26,385 bases of DNA, from positions 1 through 26,385 of the forward strand of contig CAYUXF010000021.1 in assembly GCA_964448755.1 (NCBI GenBank), read 5' to 3'. Each line of letters starts with the position of its first letter. Position 1 is the stretch's first letter. Shown one piece after another: positions 7,980 to 15,352 of the stretch. The notes beneath the pieces were generated by a model. That model was given only the letters and a program-made list of their open reading frames with translations. It made no database searches and was not told the origin of the DNA. This DNA comes from CAYUXF01 sp964448755 (lineage in GTDB: Bacteria > Margulisbacteria > Termititenacia > Termititenacales > CAYUXF01). The translations under genes were made by a program, and so were the position numbers.

Positions 7980-9428
7980 TTGTTGCTGATCATTTCTTTA
8001 ATTTTATTATTAATTGTTTTTATATCTGCACAGGTAAGAAAATTTAATTTACCCATCATTATTATTGCTTTAGCCGTTGGTGTTTTTTTTGGCAGCGATG
8101 TAACCAACCTAATCTACTTTGACAACGCTCAGTTAACCCAAAAAATAGCTAACATTGCCTTGATCTTTATTTTATTTGCCGGCGGCTACGGGACCAAAAG
8201 AGAAAATTTAAAACCAGTATTAAGGCCAACTTTATTATTAGCCACCTTCGGAGTTTTACTAACAGCAGGGATAACCTCAGTAATATTTTGTTATTTAACA
8301 GGCTGGCCTTTTCTGTATTCTCTTTTATTAAGTTCTATTATATCCTCAACAGACGCCGCCGCGGTCTTTTCAATTTTACGTAGTAGAACTATTAGTAATA
8401 AAAAAATAAGCTCCATGACTGAAATTGAATCAGCAGCAAATGATCCGGCCGCCATCATCTCTACTACAATGATTATGTCCTTAGTAGTAGGTACCGGATT
8501 GAATCCATCTTTAACAATATTACTTTTTAGCTGGCAGCTGATTGGCGGAATAATTTTTGGCTTTCTAATAGGAACAGCCGGTGTTTTTATATTTGATAAA
8601 ATAAGAAATATTGACATCAGCTACTATTATGTTTTTTTAATTGGATTAATATTATTTAGTTTCAGCATAACCGATTTTTTTCAAGCTAGTGGTATTTTAG
8701 CAACTTTTTTTACCGGCTATGTTCTGGGTAATAAAAAATTACCTTTCAAAAGCGGACTCTCCTCTTTTGCCGACACACTTTCTTTTATAGCTAATCTTGC
8801 CTTATTTGTACTTTTAGGTTTACTGGTTTTTCCAAAACAATTCTCAGAGGTATGGTTTTTAGGAATTGTCATTTTTTCGATAATTTCGTTTATCAGCCGC
8901 CCCTTAGCTGTTTTCGCATGCACCTTATTCACTAAAATATCGTTAAAAGAAAGGTTGTTTTTAAGCTGGAGCGGTATCAAAGGTGCGGTCCCAATAGTAT
9001 TAGCTACTTACCCAGCAGCGGCAGGACTGGACCCTCAACATAAAATTTTTAATATTGTTTTTTTTACTGTAACCTTATCAATACTTTTCCAAGGAACCAC
9101 CATAGGAAAATTAGCCGATCTATTTAAATTTAGTATGAAGCCAAAAAAAAAGGCTAAACAGACCATGGAATTAGTAACTATCCATGATACTAATTATGAG
9201 TTAATTGAACTTTTTATTGATAATGAAATTTACAGCGGTAAATGCAAAATAGCACAGCTCTCCTTGCCTAAAGGAACAACTATCACAATGGTCAATCGCA
9301 ACGATACAGTTATTGCCCCCTCCGGCGCTACATATATTTACCCCGGCGATACACTTTCAGTTTTGACCAGCAGAGAAAAAATAGAAGAGATTACCTTAAA
9401 AATACTCAGGAATTTTAACAAAATTTAG
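7980..9428 (+). CDS. CPA1-family cation/proton antiporter with TrkA-C domain
   Basis: This is a 482-residue inner-membrane antiporter with about twelve hydrophobic segments and a cytoplasmic C-terminal domain. Diagnostic sites are SSTDAAAVFSILRS (122-135), the ESAANDPAA segment (150-158) holding the Asn-Asp ion-binding pair, and SWSGIKGAVPIV (about 328-339), the K(R)GAVP motif of NhaP/CvrA antiporters. Residues from about 395 on match a TrkA-C (RCK-C) regulatory domain, as in K+/H+ antiporter NhaP2/CvrA. Exchange of K+ or Na+ for H+ is the likely activity. The start is TTG at 7980 with GGAG eight bases upstream. It lies between two related pilin genes, with 122 bases on either side, so it is likely its own transcription unit or a late insertion. 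Confidence 0.92.
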   Translation: MLLIISLILLLIVFISAQVRKFNLPIIIIALAVGVFFGSDVTNLIYFDNAQLTQKIANIALIFILFAGGYGTKRENLKPVLRPTLLLATFGVLLTAGITSVIFCYLTGWPFLYSLLLSSIISSTDAAAVFSILRSRTISNKKISSMTEIESAANDPAAIISTTMIMSLVVGTGLNPSLTILLFSWQLIGGIIFGFLIGTAGVFIFDKIRNIDISYYYVFLIGLILFSFSITDFFQASGILATFFTGYVLGNKKLPFKSGLSSFADTLSFIANLALFVLLGLLVFPKQFSEVWFLGIVIFSIISFISRPLAVFACTLFTKISLKERLFLSWSGIKGAVPIVLATYPAAAGLDPQHKIFNIVFFTVTLSILFQGTTIGKLADLFKFSMKPKKKAKQTMELVTIHDTNYELIELFIDNEIYSGKCKIAQLSLPKGTTITMVNRNDTVIAPSGATYIYPGDTLSVLTSREKIEEITLKILRNFNKI

Positions 9429-9549
9429 TATTAAAGATTTGTTTTTTCCTAATAAAAATGGACTTTTGGCGCCGGTTTAGTTAAAATTAAGTGAAATTAT
9501 CTGAACTTAGTTACGATATCTGAACAAGAAAAATATCTGGAGGAAAAAA

Positions 9550-10023
9550 ATGAAAAACATTCTCAAAGAAGCTAAAAAAGGTTTTACTTTAATCGAGATG
9601 TTAATTGTCATGGCGGTAGTCTCTATTCTGATCGCGATCATTATCCCATCTTACCGCGGCATGCAGCAGGATGCCTGGATAGCTAAAGCGGAAAAAGAAT
9701 TACAGACCATTCAGGTGGCTGTTGAGTCTTTCTACAGACACAACAATCGTTACCCGGCCACTTTACTGGAACTGACACAAGCTACGCCAAAAATTATTAC
9801 TAAATTATTAGATGACCCCTGGAAGACCGATACCGTTGACGGCAAAGAGACCTACGGCTACCACAGCGGCAATGTCAATAGTTTTGGCAGCTACTACATC
9901 ATTTATTCTAAGAGCATTGATGGCTTAGATAACACCAGCGGCCGTTTTCCTGCCGACAGCGACGCCGCAGAATTCGAAATACAGGGCGATGATATTGTCC
10001 TGAGTAATCTGCCGACCAAATAA
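9550..10023 (+). CDS. GspG-like pseudopilin / type IV pilin (paralogue B)
   Basis: This is a 157-residue prepilin with a basic leader ending KKG, then the canonical helix FTLIEMLIVMAVVSILIAII with Phe+1 and Glu+5. The soluble domain follows the GspG plan: a long helix (AKAEKELQTIQVAVESFYRH), NNRYPATLLEL, DDPWKTD, GSYYIIYSKSIDG, and a C-terminal loop ending EIQGDDIVLSNLP. An Asp-rich segment before the end (FPADSDAAEF) may correspond to the Ca2+-binding loop of GspG, but this is inference. A strong GGAGG site lies six bases before the ATG, and a strong terminator follows the stop. It shares YYIIYS and QGDDI-x2-SNLP with the pilin at 7414-7857, so the two are diverged paralogues. Confidence 0.92.
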   Translation: MKNILKEAKKGFTLIEMLIVMAVVSILIAIIIPSYRGMQQDAWIAKAEKELQTIQVAVESFYRHNNRYPATLLELTQATPKIITKLLDDPWKTDTVDGKETYGYHSGNVNSFGSYYIIYSKSIDGLDNTSGRFPADSDAAEFEIQGDDIVLSNLPTK

Positions 10024-10049
10024 TAATTTCACTAATTTTATAGTATAAT

Positions 10050-10087
10050 AATTAAAAGCCTCTCTTAACTTGAGAGGCTTTTAATTT
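10050..10087 (+). terminator. Rho-independent terminator after pilin B
   Basis: This is a 15-bp perfect hairpin: left arm 10050-10064 ending GCCTCTC, 7-base loop 10065-10071, right arm starting GAGAGGC at 10072. Flanking A and T runs are built into the stem, so it could act in both directions. It separates the pilin unit from the gene starting at 10107. Confidence 0.88.
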
Positions 10088-10106
10088 ATTTTGAAAGAGG
10101 AGCTTT

Positions 10107-11252
10107 ATGCCAGCCGGCTTATTAACTTTATATAATTTATTTTCTACGTTACCTGTCTTTGGTCAGTTTTTTATTGTCTATTTAACCAGCACTTTTCTGG
10201 CCCGTTTTTTACCAGAAACAATTACTTTCTTTCTAATTGGCAGCGGCCTCTTACAAGCTAAAACCCTTGAATTATCTGCTGTTTTTACAAAACTTATCCC
10301 GGTAATAATTATTTTTTATTCTTTTTTTCTCGGTTTAAATTTTCCCTGGCACCAGGCCAACCTCTTCCGCAAAAAACTTTATCGGACAACTTTTGCCGGC
10401 TTTTTATTGATCACCGGCTTAAATGTCCTACTTTATTATGCAATTATTAAGAATAATTTACTCCCCAATTTCATAGACAATTTTTCCGGCATTATCTTTT
10501 ATCTAATTGCTGCGCTTATCATGGTCGCTTTTTTAGAGATCAATAAGACGACCTTACAAAAAAAAGCTAACGGTCCGCTGGCGGGCATGACCAGCGGCAG
10601 CGCAGTTTTATTTAATTTACTTGTCCTCTTTTTACTGCCGGCAATTACCGAACAACTCACATTAACAAACTTAGCCTTTTCCGCCGCCGCTGCACTGGGC
10701 TTATTTCTCATAATTAAATTATTGACCCGCTTTGTTTATCCGCAAAAAAAACTCTCTTTACAAATAACTACTCTGCTCTTGCTGGTTATGAGCATTTATT
10801 TTATTAAAGAATTAAATATTTTTATTTTTCCGGCACTGACAGGTGTTTTTTTCTCTTTAAAAAAAGATCAGGACCAGCAGCAGCTCCTGCCGGCAGAACT
10901 TATCCATATTTTAAAAAATATCATCATTATTGGTGCTCTGTCCTATTTACAGTATACGCCGGCGATACTCTGGCTGACCGGCGGTTATTTTCTCTATAAG
11001 CAGTTCGTTTTTAGAATAGTTTTTTTTATCCTCGGTAAGAATTTGCATTTAAGTGAATCGGTTTATCAGCATTTGGGTTCTGCTCTAGCAACACAAGGAG
11101 TCTTTTTTATCTCCTTCATTATTTATTTAAATATTCCGGAAAAGAACATTTCCACAGCAGTAATCTCGGTAATTATTTTTTGCAGTGTCATTGAAAATAC
11201 TTTACATAATTTTATTTTTGCCAGAAACTTAAGAAAAGCGGGAGAAATTTAA
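10107..11252 (+). CDS. Polytopic membrane protein, possibly a divergent cation/proton exchanger
   Basis: This is a 381-residue protein made almost entirely of hydrophobic segments (about eleven to twelve). It lacks a signature I can name firmly. The general layout, including SAVFTKLIPVIIIFYSFFLG where CPA2 exchangers have an LGLILLLFxxGLE helix, is reminiscent of a truncated or degenerate Na+/H+ exchanger membrane domain. The conserved acidic pairs of active CPA2 proteins are not evident, and no RCK domain follows. A GAGGAG site lies five bases before the ATG, and the stop overlaps the metH start by one base (TAATG), so the two are translated together. Function is unassigned; the tight link to metH may be only transcriptional. 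Confidence 0.8.
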   Translation: MPAGLLTLYNLFSTLPVFGQFFIVYLTSTFLARFLPETITFFLIGSGLLQAKTLELSAVFTKLIPVIIIFYSFFLGLNFPWHQANLFRKKLYRTTFAGFLLITGLNVLLYYAIIKNNLLPNFIDNFSGIIFYLIAALIMVAFLEINKTTLQKKANGPLAGMTSGSAVLFNLLVLFLLPAITEQLTLTNLAFSAAAALGLFLIIKLLTRFVYPQKKLSLQITTLLLLVMSIYFIKELNIFIFPALTGVFFSLKKDQDQQQLLPAELIHILKNIIIIGALSYLQYTPAILWLTGGYFLYKQFVFRIVFFILGKNLHLSESVYQHLGSALATQGVFFISFIIYLNIPEKNISTAVISVIIFCSVIENTLHNFIFARNLRKAGEI

Positions 11253-13684
11253 TGGACTTAAGGAATTTACTAAAACAACAAAAACCACTGATATTTGACG
11301 GTGCCATGGGCACGGTCTTAATGCAAAAAGGCTACGGCCATCAGTTGGCGGAAAAATTAAATTTAGAAAACCCGGACGTGATCTACGGCATCCATCGGGA
11401 ATACGTTGAGGCCGGCGTTGATATTATTGAAACCAATACTTTTAACGCCAGTCTACTCAAATTAACCGAACTAGGATTGGGCGATCAGCTGGAATTGATC
11501 AATATTAAAGCGGTAGAACTAGCTAAAAAGGCTGCAGGCAATACAGTGCTAGTGGCAGGCTCAATGGGCCCGACCGGCAAGCTTTTAGAACCGCTAGGGC
11601 CAACAACATTTGATGAAGCTTACGAGAGCTATAAAGCACAGGCAGCAGCGCTCTTAAAAGGCGGCGTCGATCTTTTTATGATCGAAACGATCAGTGATAT
11701 CCAGGAAATGCGCGCCGCTTTAATAGCGGTCAAAGAGATCTCCACCTTACCGGTAATTTGCTCTTTAACTTTTGACGCCCAGGGACGCCTTTTAACCGGC
11801 AGTGATATTTTTACTGCGGCCTCTACCATTAGCCAGTTGGGCGGCGATGTTTTTTCTATTAACTGCTCTTTTGGTCCGGATGGAATATTGCAAACATATA
11901 AAAAATTCTATCAAGATCTCGGATCTTTAAATATTCCGTTAATGGTCATGCCCAATGCCGGCATGCCAGAAATAATTAACGAAAAAACTGTTTATACTAT
12001 GACGCCGGAAAATTTTGCTGACATTATGGATAATTTTAGAGCGCTCGGCGTTACTATATACGCCGGCTGCTGCGGCACTACACCGGCACACATTGCCGCG
12101 CTAGCTAAAAGAGTAAAAAAACAACCAATAACTTTTCACTACAGCGGCAGCACAGAAGTTCTGTTTACCAGCCGCACCAAGGTCGTCAGGCTCTCAGACG
12201 CCAAACCTTTTTTAAAGATCGGCGAAACTTTAAATCCGACCGCCCGCAAAAAATTTGCCGAAGAACTAAAAGACCACAAAGAATCTTTTCTGCGCGAACA
12301 AGCTAAAGAACAAAAAGAATTCGGCGCCGACCTTTTAGATATTAATACCGGAGTACCAGGGCTGGACAGTGCTGTCTTAATGAAAAAATGCGTCCAAACA
12401 CTAACAACCATCACCGATACGCCGCTTTGTATTGACTCGGACAATATCGCCGCGCTGGAAGCCGGTTTAAAAAATTACCCCGGCATCGCGCTGATCAATT
12501 CTGTTAATGGCAAACAGAGCTCCCTAGAAAAAGTAGTCCCTTTAGCTAAAAAATACGGCGCCAATTTAATTGCCCTAGCACTCGACGAAAAAGGGATCCC
12601 GGAAAAAGCCGCCGAAAGACTGGCCATTGTAGATAAAATAATAAATTATCTTGAAAAAGAAAAATTTGATATCAATAAATTATTCATTGACGGTCTGGTC
12701 ATGTCAGTATCATCAAACCCTGACGGTGCAGAAGAAACAATTAAAATAACCCATGAATTAAGCAAACGCAAAATCAAAACTTCACTGGGGGTCAGTAATG
12801 TCTCTTTCGGTCTGCCGGAAAGAAAACATATTAACAACGTTTTTCTAAAACTGCTTGCCGCAGCCGGTCTTAACGCCGGGATAATCAGTGTCAAAACCTT
12901 TAAAGAAATTACCGGCGCATATCTGCCGGAAGAACAGCTGGCCGAAGATGTTCTTTTACAAAAAGATATCGGCGCTAAAAATTACATTACCTACATTAAC
13001 AGTAAAAAACCAGCAGAGAACATTCCGGCACAAAAGATCAGCGCAAAAAATAATTTAGAAAAAATATATCAAGCGGTAATTAATGGCGAAGAAAGCGAAA
13101 TAGTTGAATTAACAGCCCAGGAACTTAAAGAAAAAAAACCGCAGGAAATTATTGACCAGGCCCTACTCCCTGCCCTGGACCAGGTTGGCAAATACTACAG
13201 TGCAGGAACTTATTATCTACCGCAGATGATCTCCTCTGCTAATACAATGAAAAAAGCTTTTAATTATTTAAAAGAAAAAATGCCGTCAGAAAAAACCGTC
13301 AGCCGCGGCACAGTAATCATCTGCACTGTTGAAGGAGATATCCATGATATCGGCAAAAATATTGTCGGCATGATGTTAGAAAACAACGGCTTTAAAATAA
13401 TTGATCTCGGCAAAGATGTTGCCAAAGAAACGATCATAGAAAAAGCTATTAAAGAAAAGGCCGACTTGATCCTCTTAAGCGCACTCCTGACCACGACAAT
13501 GGTCGAAATGAAAGAAGTAAAAAAATTATTACAAGAAAAAAATATTGATATACCGGTAATGGTTGGCGGCGCGGTAGTAACTGCCGATTACGCCAGCAAT
13601 ATCGGCGCCGGCTACTCTGCCGATGCCGCTGCGGCCGTAGAAACTGCTTTAAGAATTTTAAAGAACAGAAAGGAGGTGCACTAG
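11252..13684 (+). CDS. metH: Cobalamin-dependent methionine synthase, short form without reactivation domain
   Basis: This enzyme transfers a methyl group from 5-methyltetrahydrofolate through cobalamin to homocysteine. Domains in order: homocysteine S-methyltransferase barrel (about 1-290) with GAMGTVLMQ and the zinc ligands C205, C273 and C274 (AGCCGTTPAHI); pterin-binding barrel (about 310-570) with GETLNPTARKKFAEEL and DINTGVPG; cobalamin-binding cap and Rossmann domains (about 595-805) with DIHDIGKN, where H698 is the cobalt ligand, and VGGAVV near the end. At 810 residues it ends after the B12 domain, lacking the C-terminal AdoMet reactivation domain of E. coli MetH. This is common in anaerobes, which use a separate reactivase. 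The ATG shares a base with the upstream stop. The FmdB-type gene follows four bases later, using AGGAGGTG at the metH end. Confidence 0.95.
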   Translation: MDLRNLLKQQKPLIFDGAMGTVLMQKGYGHQLAEKLNLENPDVIYGIHREYVEAGVDIIETNTFNASLLKLTELGLGDQLELINIKAVELAKKAAGNTVLVAGSMGPTGKLLEPLGPTTFDEAYESYKAQAAALLKGGVDLFMIETISDIQEMRAALIAVKEISTLPVICSLTFDAQGRLLTGSDIFTAASTISQLGGDVFSINCSFGPDGILQTYKKFYQDLGSLNIPLMVMPNAGMPEIINEKTVYTMTPENFADIMDNFRALGVTIYAGCCGTTPAHIAALAKRVKKQPITFHYSGSTEVLFTSRTKVVRLSDAKPFLKIGETLNPTARKKFAEELKDHKESFLREQAKEQKEFGADLLDINTGVPGLDSAVLMKKCVQTLTTITDTPLCIDSDNIAALEAGLKNYPGIALINSVNGKQSSLEKVVPLAKKYGANLIALALDEKGIPEKAAERLAIVDKIINYLEKEKFDINKLFIDGLVMSVSSNPDGAEETIKITHELSKRKIKTSLGVSNVSFGLPERKHINNVFLKLLAAAGLNAGIISVKTFKEITGAYLPEEQLAEDVLLQKDIGAKNYITYINSKKPAENIPAQKISAKNNLEKIYQAVINGEESEIVELTAQELKEKKPQEIIDQALLPALDQVGKYYSAGTYYLPQMISSANTMKKAFNYLKEKMPSEKTVSRGTVIICTVEGDIHDIGKNIVGMMLENNGFKIIDLGKDVAKETIIEKAIKEKADLILLSALLTTTMVEMKEVKKLLQEKNIDIPVMVGGAVVTADYASNIGAGYSADAAAAVETALRILKNRKEVH

Positions 13685-13687
13685 CTT

Positions 13688-13909
13688 ATGCCAACTTATC
13701 AATACAGGTGTCAAAAATGTCAGCACGAGTTTGAAACTGTGCAGCGGATCAGTGAAGATCCGTTAAAAACCTGCCCGGCTTGCCAGACCGAAAATTTAAA
13801 AAGAATTATCGGCTCTATAGGTGTCAGCTTTAAGGGCGCCGGCTTTCACATTAACGATTACAAAAACCATCGTCAAAAACCGGCCGCCGAAAAAACCACC
13901 GAAAAATAA
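13688..13909 (+). CDS. FmdB-type zinc ribbon protein
   Basis: This is a 73-residue protein of the FmdB/CxxC_CxxC_SSSS regulatory family. It begins MPTYQYRCQKCQHEFE and has a four-Cys zinc ribbon (C8, C11, C29, C32), followed by KRIIGSIGVSFKGAGFHINDY and a charged Lys/Glu tail. The family occurs in many bacteria, and its molecular role is unclear; the name comes from a proposed regulator near formamidase genes. AGGAGGTG, located inside the last codons of metH, gives about nine bases of spacing, so it is probably co-translated with metH. Confidence 0.9.
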   Translation: MPTYQYRCQKCQHEFETVQRISEDPLKTCPACQTENLKRIIGSIGVSFKGAGFHINDYKNHRQKPAAEKTTEK

Positions 13910-13932
13910 TATTCTCATTGTCGCATGTATAT

Positions 13933-13961
13933 TTTTACCGTTTTTAGGGTATATATATACT
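13933..13961 (+). promoter_or_regulatory. Possible promoter and operator of the ArsR-family gene
   Basis: A TATACT hexamer (13956-13961) lies 16-17 bases after TTTACC/TTTTAC (13933-13939), a fair sigma70 match. It is embedded in the perfect 12-base palindrome GTATATATATAC (13949-13960), which would place a dimeric ArsR-type repressor directly on the -10. The operator idea is inference. A second small inverted repeat, CGGTT/AACCG, sits just before the ribosome site. Confidence 0.35.
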
Positions 13962-13995
13962 TAACAGCGGTTAAAAACCGAAAGGATGTGCGGCA

Positions 13996-14316
13996 ATGAG
14001 TGAACTAATAAACTATGTTAATTTTCTAAGAGCACTAGCCAGTGAGGAAAGGCTCTCTATTTTAGAAACAATTGAAAATGAGGGCGAAGTCAGTGTCAAT
14101 GAAATTCAAAAAAGATTCTTTATGGAACAATCCACCGCGTCACATCATTTAAACATTCTCAAAAAAGCCACTATCTTAGAATGCCGTAAAAAAGGACGCA
14201 ATATGCTTTATCATATTAATGAAAATAGTTTAGACAAAACTTATCAGGAATTCATGAAAAAACTGCACGAAAAACAACAGGAAAAAATAGAGAAAAAAGA
14301 CCGTCAACTCAAATAA
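13996..14316 (+). CDS. ArsR-family winged-helix transcriptional regulator
   Basis: This is a 106-residue DNA-binding protein: FLRALASEERLSILETI (helix 1-2), VSVNEIQKRFFMEQSTASHHLNIL (helix-turn-helix with the ArsR-type recognition helix STASHHLNIL), and a wing (KKGRNMLYHI). The C-terminal 35 residues are charged and helical, probably for dimerisation. The classical metal-binding ELCVCDL box of ArsR/SmtB sensors is missing; the only Cys lies just before the wing, so metal sensing is unlikely. Family members lacking metal sites often sense metabolites or redox state, for example SahR, which responds to S-adenosylhomocysteine. The nearby metH and nucleosidase-like genes make that comparison tempting, but it is not proved. 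AGGA lies about ten bases before the ATG. Confidence 0.88.
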   Translation: MSELINYVNFLRALASEERLSILETIENEGEVSVNEIQKRFFMEQSTASHHLNILKKATILECRKKGRNMLYHINENSLDKTYQEFMKKLHEKQQEKIEKKDRQLK

Positions 14317-14486
14317 TATACCCGCGGTGCCGCTTCTAATAAGTCCTGAAAATCAGAACTTGTTAAGTTGGGTTACTGTTGCCAGTATTATTATTCACCT
14401 CGATTTCAGGATAAGACCCTCCGGCGAAAATGAATCCCTTTTACATTATTAGATCAAGGACCTAAGAGTACACGTACACCGCAGGC
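14313..14486 (-). ncRNA. Structured non-coding RNA candidate (possibly 6S RNA)
   Basis: The gap between the ArsR gene and the nucleosidase gene encodes, on the minus strand, an RNA of about 165-175 bases. It starts at G14486, exactly seven bases after a consensus -10. Its ends close with a 9-bp helix (14485-14477 with 14329-14321, GCGGTG/CACCGC core). Inside, one fold gives GUCCU/AGGAC (14461-14457 with 14347-14343), a large bubble containing the hairpin UACUG-GCAA-CAGUA (14387-14374), and a terminal stem (14434-14424 with 14402-14393). This matches the general plan of 6S RNA. A competing fold pairs UCUAAUAA/UUAUUAGA and UCCUGAAAUC/GAUUUUCAGGA. No minus-strand gene follows, so a riboswitch is unlikely. 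The 3' end is not fixed, since no U-run terminator is seen. Identity is uncertain. Confidence 0.55.
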
Positions 14487-14492
14487 AAAATA

Positions 14493-14522
14493 ATTATAAC
14501 ATTTTCAGCACCATATTTTCAA
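14493..14522 (-). promoter_or_regulatory. Sigma70-type promoter of the minus-strand RNA
   Basis: On the minus strand, TTGAAA (14522-14517) and TATAAT (14498-14493) are separated by 18 bases: five of six and six of six matches to consensus. It drives transcription away from the nucleosidase gene into a region with no minus-strand reading frame. Confidence 0.75.
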
Positions 14523-14564
14523 AACAGAAACATTAAAAGCGGCTAAAAAACGCATATCACTGCC

Positions 14565-14594
14565 TTAGTTCAAAACTATTAATTCTGGTATAAT
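14565..14594 (+). promoter_or_regulatory. Promoter of the nucleosidase-like gene (extended -10, leaderless)
   Basis: TGGTATAAT (14586-14594) is a consensus -10 with the TGn extension; TTAGTT at 14565-14570 is a weak -35 at 18 bases. The predicted start point falls on or next to the A of the ATG at 14601, leaving no room for a ribosome binding site. Confidence 0.68.
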
Positions 14595-14600
14595 TTAAAA

Positions 14601-15290
14601 ATGTATCTAAAAAAAATGTTAGGATTTATCCCAAAAAACACAATTATTATCATTTCTCCGCTCTTTGATCTGGAAAAATTTAAACCGCTCTTAAAAGATC
14701 CTGTTTCTCATGTTGGCTGGTACAGATCTGTAGAGGGAACCTATCAGGACCAGCCCTTAACTGTAATTAAAACGATCCCCGGCGCTGGCTCAAACGGCGA
14801 CCTGGCTTTAGCATTAAAAGATCTGGCAAAAAAGATAATTTTTGTCGGCGCGGCCGGAGCCTTAAATAAAGAACTGCACCTCGGCGATTATTTTGCTGCG
14901 ACAACAGCCTATAACGGCGAAAGTTTTTCGGACTATTTCAATAATGAGATCGACATTGAAAAAATATTAAAAAACAAAATACCGGTAAATTTCAAGCAAA
15001 AGTTCTCATGCCCTTCAGGGCAGGCTTACACCTGCGGCTCATTGCTGGCGGAAAATGACGAACTTTTAATAAAGCTACAGAAAAAAAATATTGATGTTAT
15101 TGATATGGAAACATCGGCGCTTTATACCTCCGCTAAAATAACCGGCATAGAGACAATCGCCGTTTATTTTATTTCCGACAAACCTCTGGAGAAAAATTTA
15201 TTTACAGAATATTCAGCAGAAGAAAAAAAGAGATTAGCCTCAAGCAAAAAAGACTTCATAAAATTCGTTCTGGATAATTTTCTAAAATAA
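14601..15290 (+). CDS. Nucleoside phosphorylase/nucleosidase family protein (MTAN/MqnB-like)
   Basis: This is a 229-residue enzyme of the PNP/UDP phosphorylase superfamily, which cleaves the N-glycosidic bond of nucleosides. Landmarks are GAGSNGDLALAL (61-72), FVGAAGAL (81-88), LGDYF (94-98), IDMETSALY (167-175), equivalent to the VEMEA ribose-binding motif, and ISD (191-193) with the catalytic Asp of MTA/SAH nucleosidases. The N-terminal catalytic Glu region of MTAN is not clear, so the substrate (methylthioadenosine, S-adenosylhomocysteine, futalosine or another nucleoside) is open. Placement two genes from metH favours an S-adenosylhomocysteine or methylthioadenosine role, by inference. 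No ribosome site precedes the ATG at 14601, and the promoter suggests a leaderless message. An alternative ATG at 14616 also lacks a ribosome site. Confidence 0.87.
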   Translation: MYLKKMLGFIPKNTIIIISPLFDLEKFKPLLKDPVSHVGWYRSVEGTYQDQPLTVIKTIPGAGSNGDLALALKDLAKKIIFVGAAGALNKELHLGDYFAATTAYNGESFSDYFNNEIDIEKILKNKIPVNFKQKFSCPSGQAYTCGSLLAENDELLIKLQKKNIDVIDMETSALYTSAKITGIETIAVYFISDKPLEKNLFTEYSAEEKKRLASSKKDFIKFVLDNFLK

Positions 15291-15310
15291 ATTTGGCAAC
15301 TTTCATGATG

Positions 15311-15339
15311 TAATACCACCGCCTTCGGCGGTGGTATTA
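15311..15339. terminator. Bidirectional terminator hairpin between convergent units
   Basis: This is a perfect 13-bp GC-rich inverted repeat (arms 15311-15323 and 15327-15339, core ACCACCGCC/GGCGGTGGT) with a 3-base TTC loop. It lies in the 62-base gap between two convergent genes. The T-tracts after it are interrupted on both strands, but its position and strength support two-way termination. Confidence 0.8.
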
Positions 15340-15352
15340 ATTGATTATATTA

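Noticed and set aside
14317..14600. A riboswitch or T-box controlling the nucleosidase-like gene
   Set aside because: The plus-strand promoter lies directly at the start codon, so the structured region is not in its leader. The clear promoter for this region is on the minus strand, and no minus-strand gene follows.
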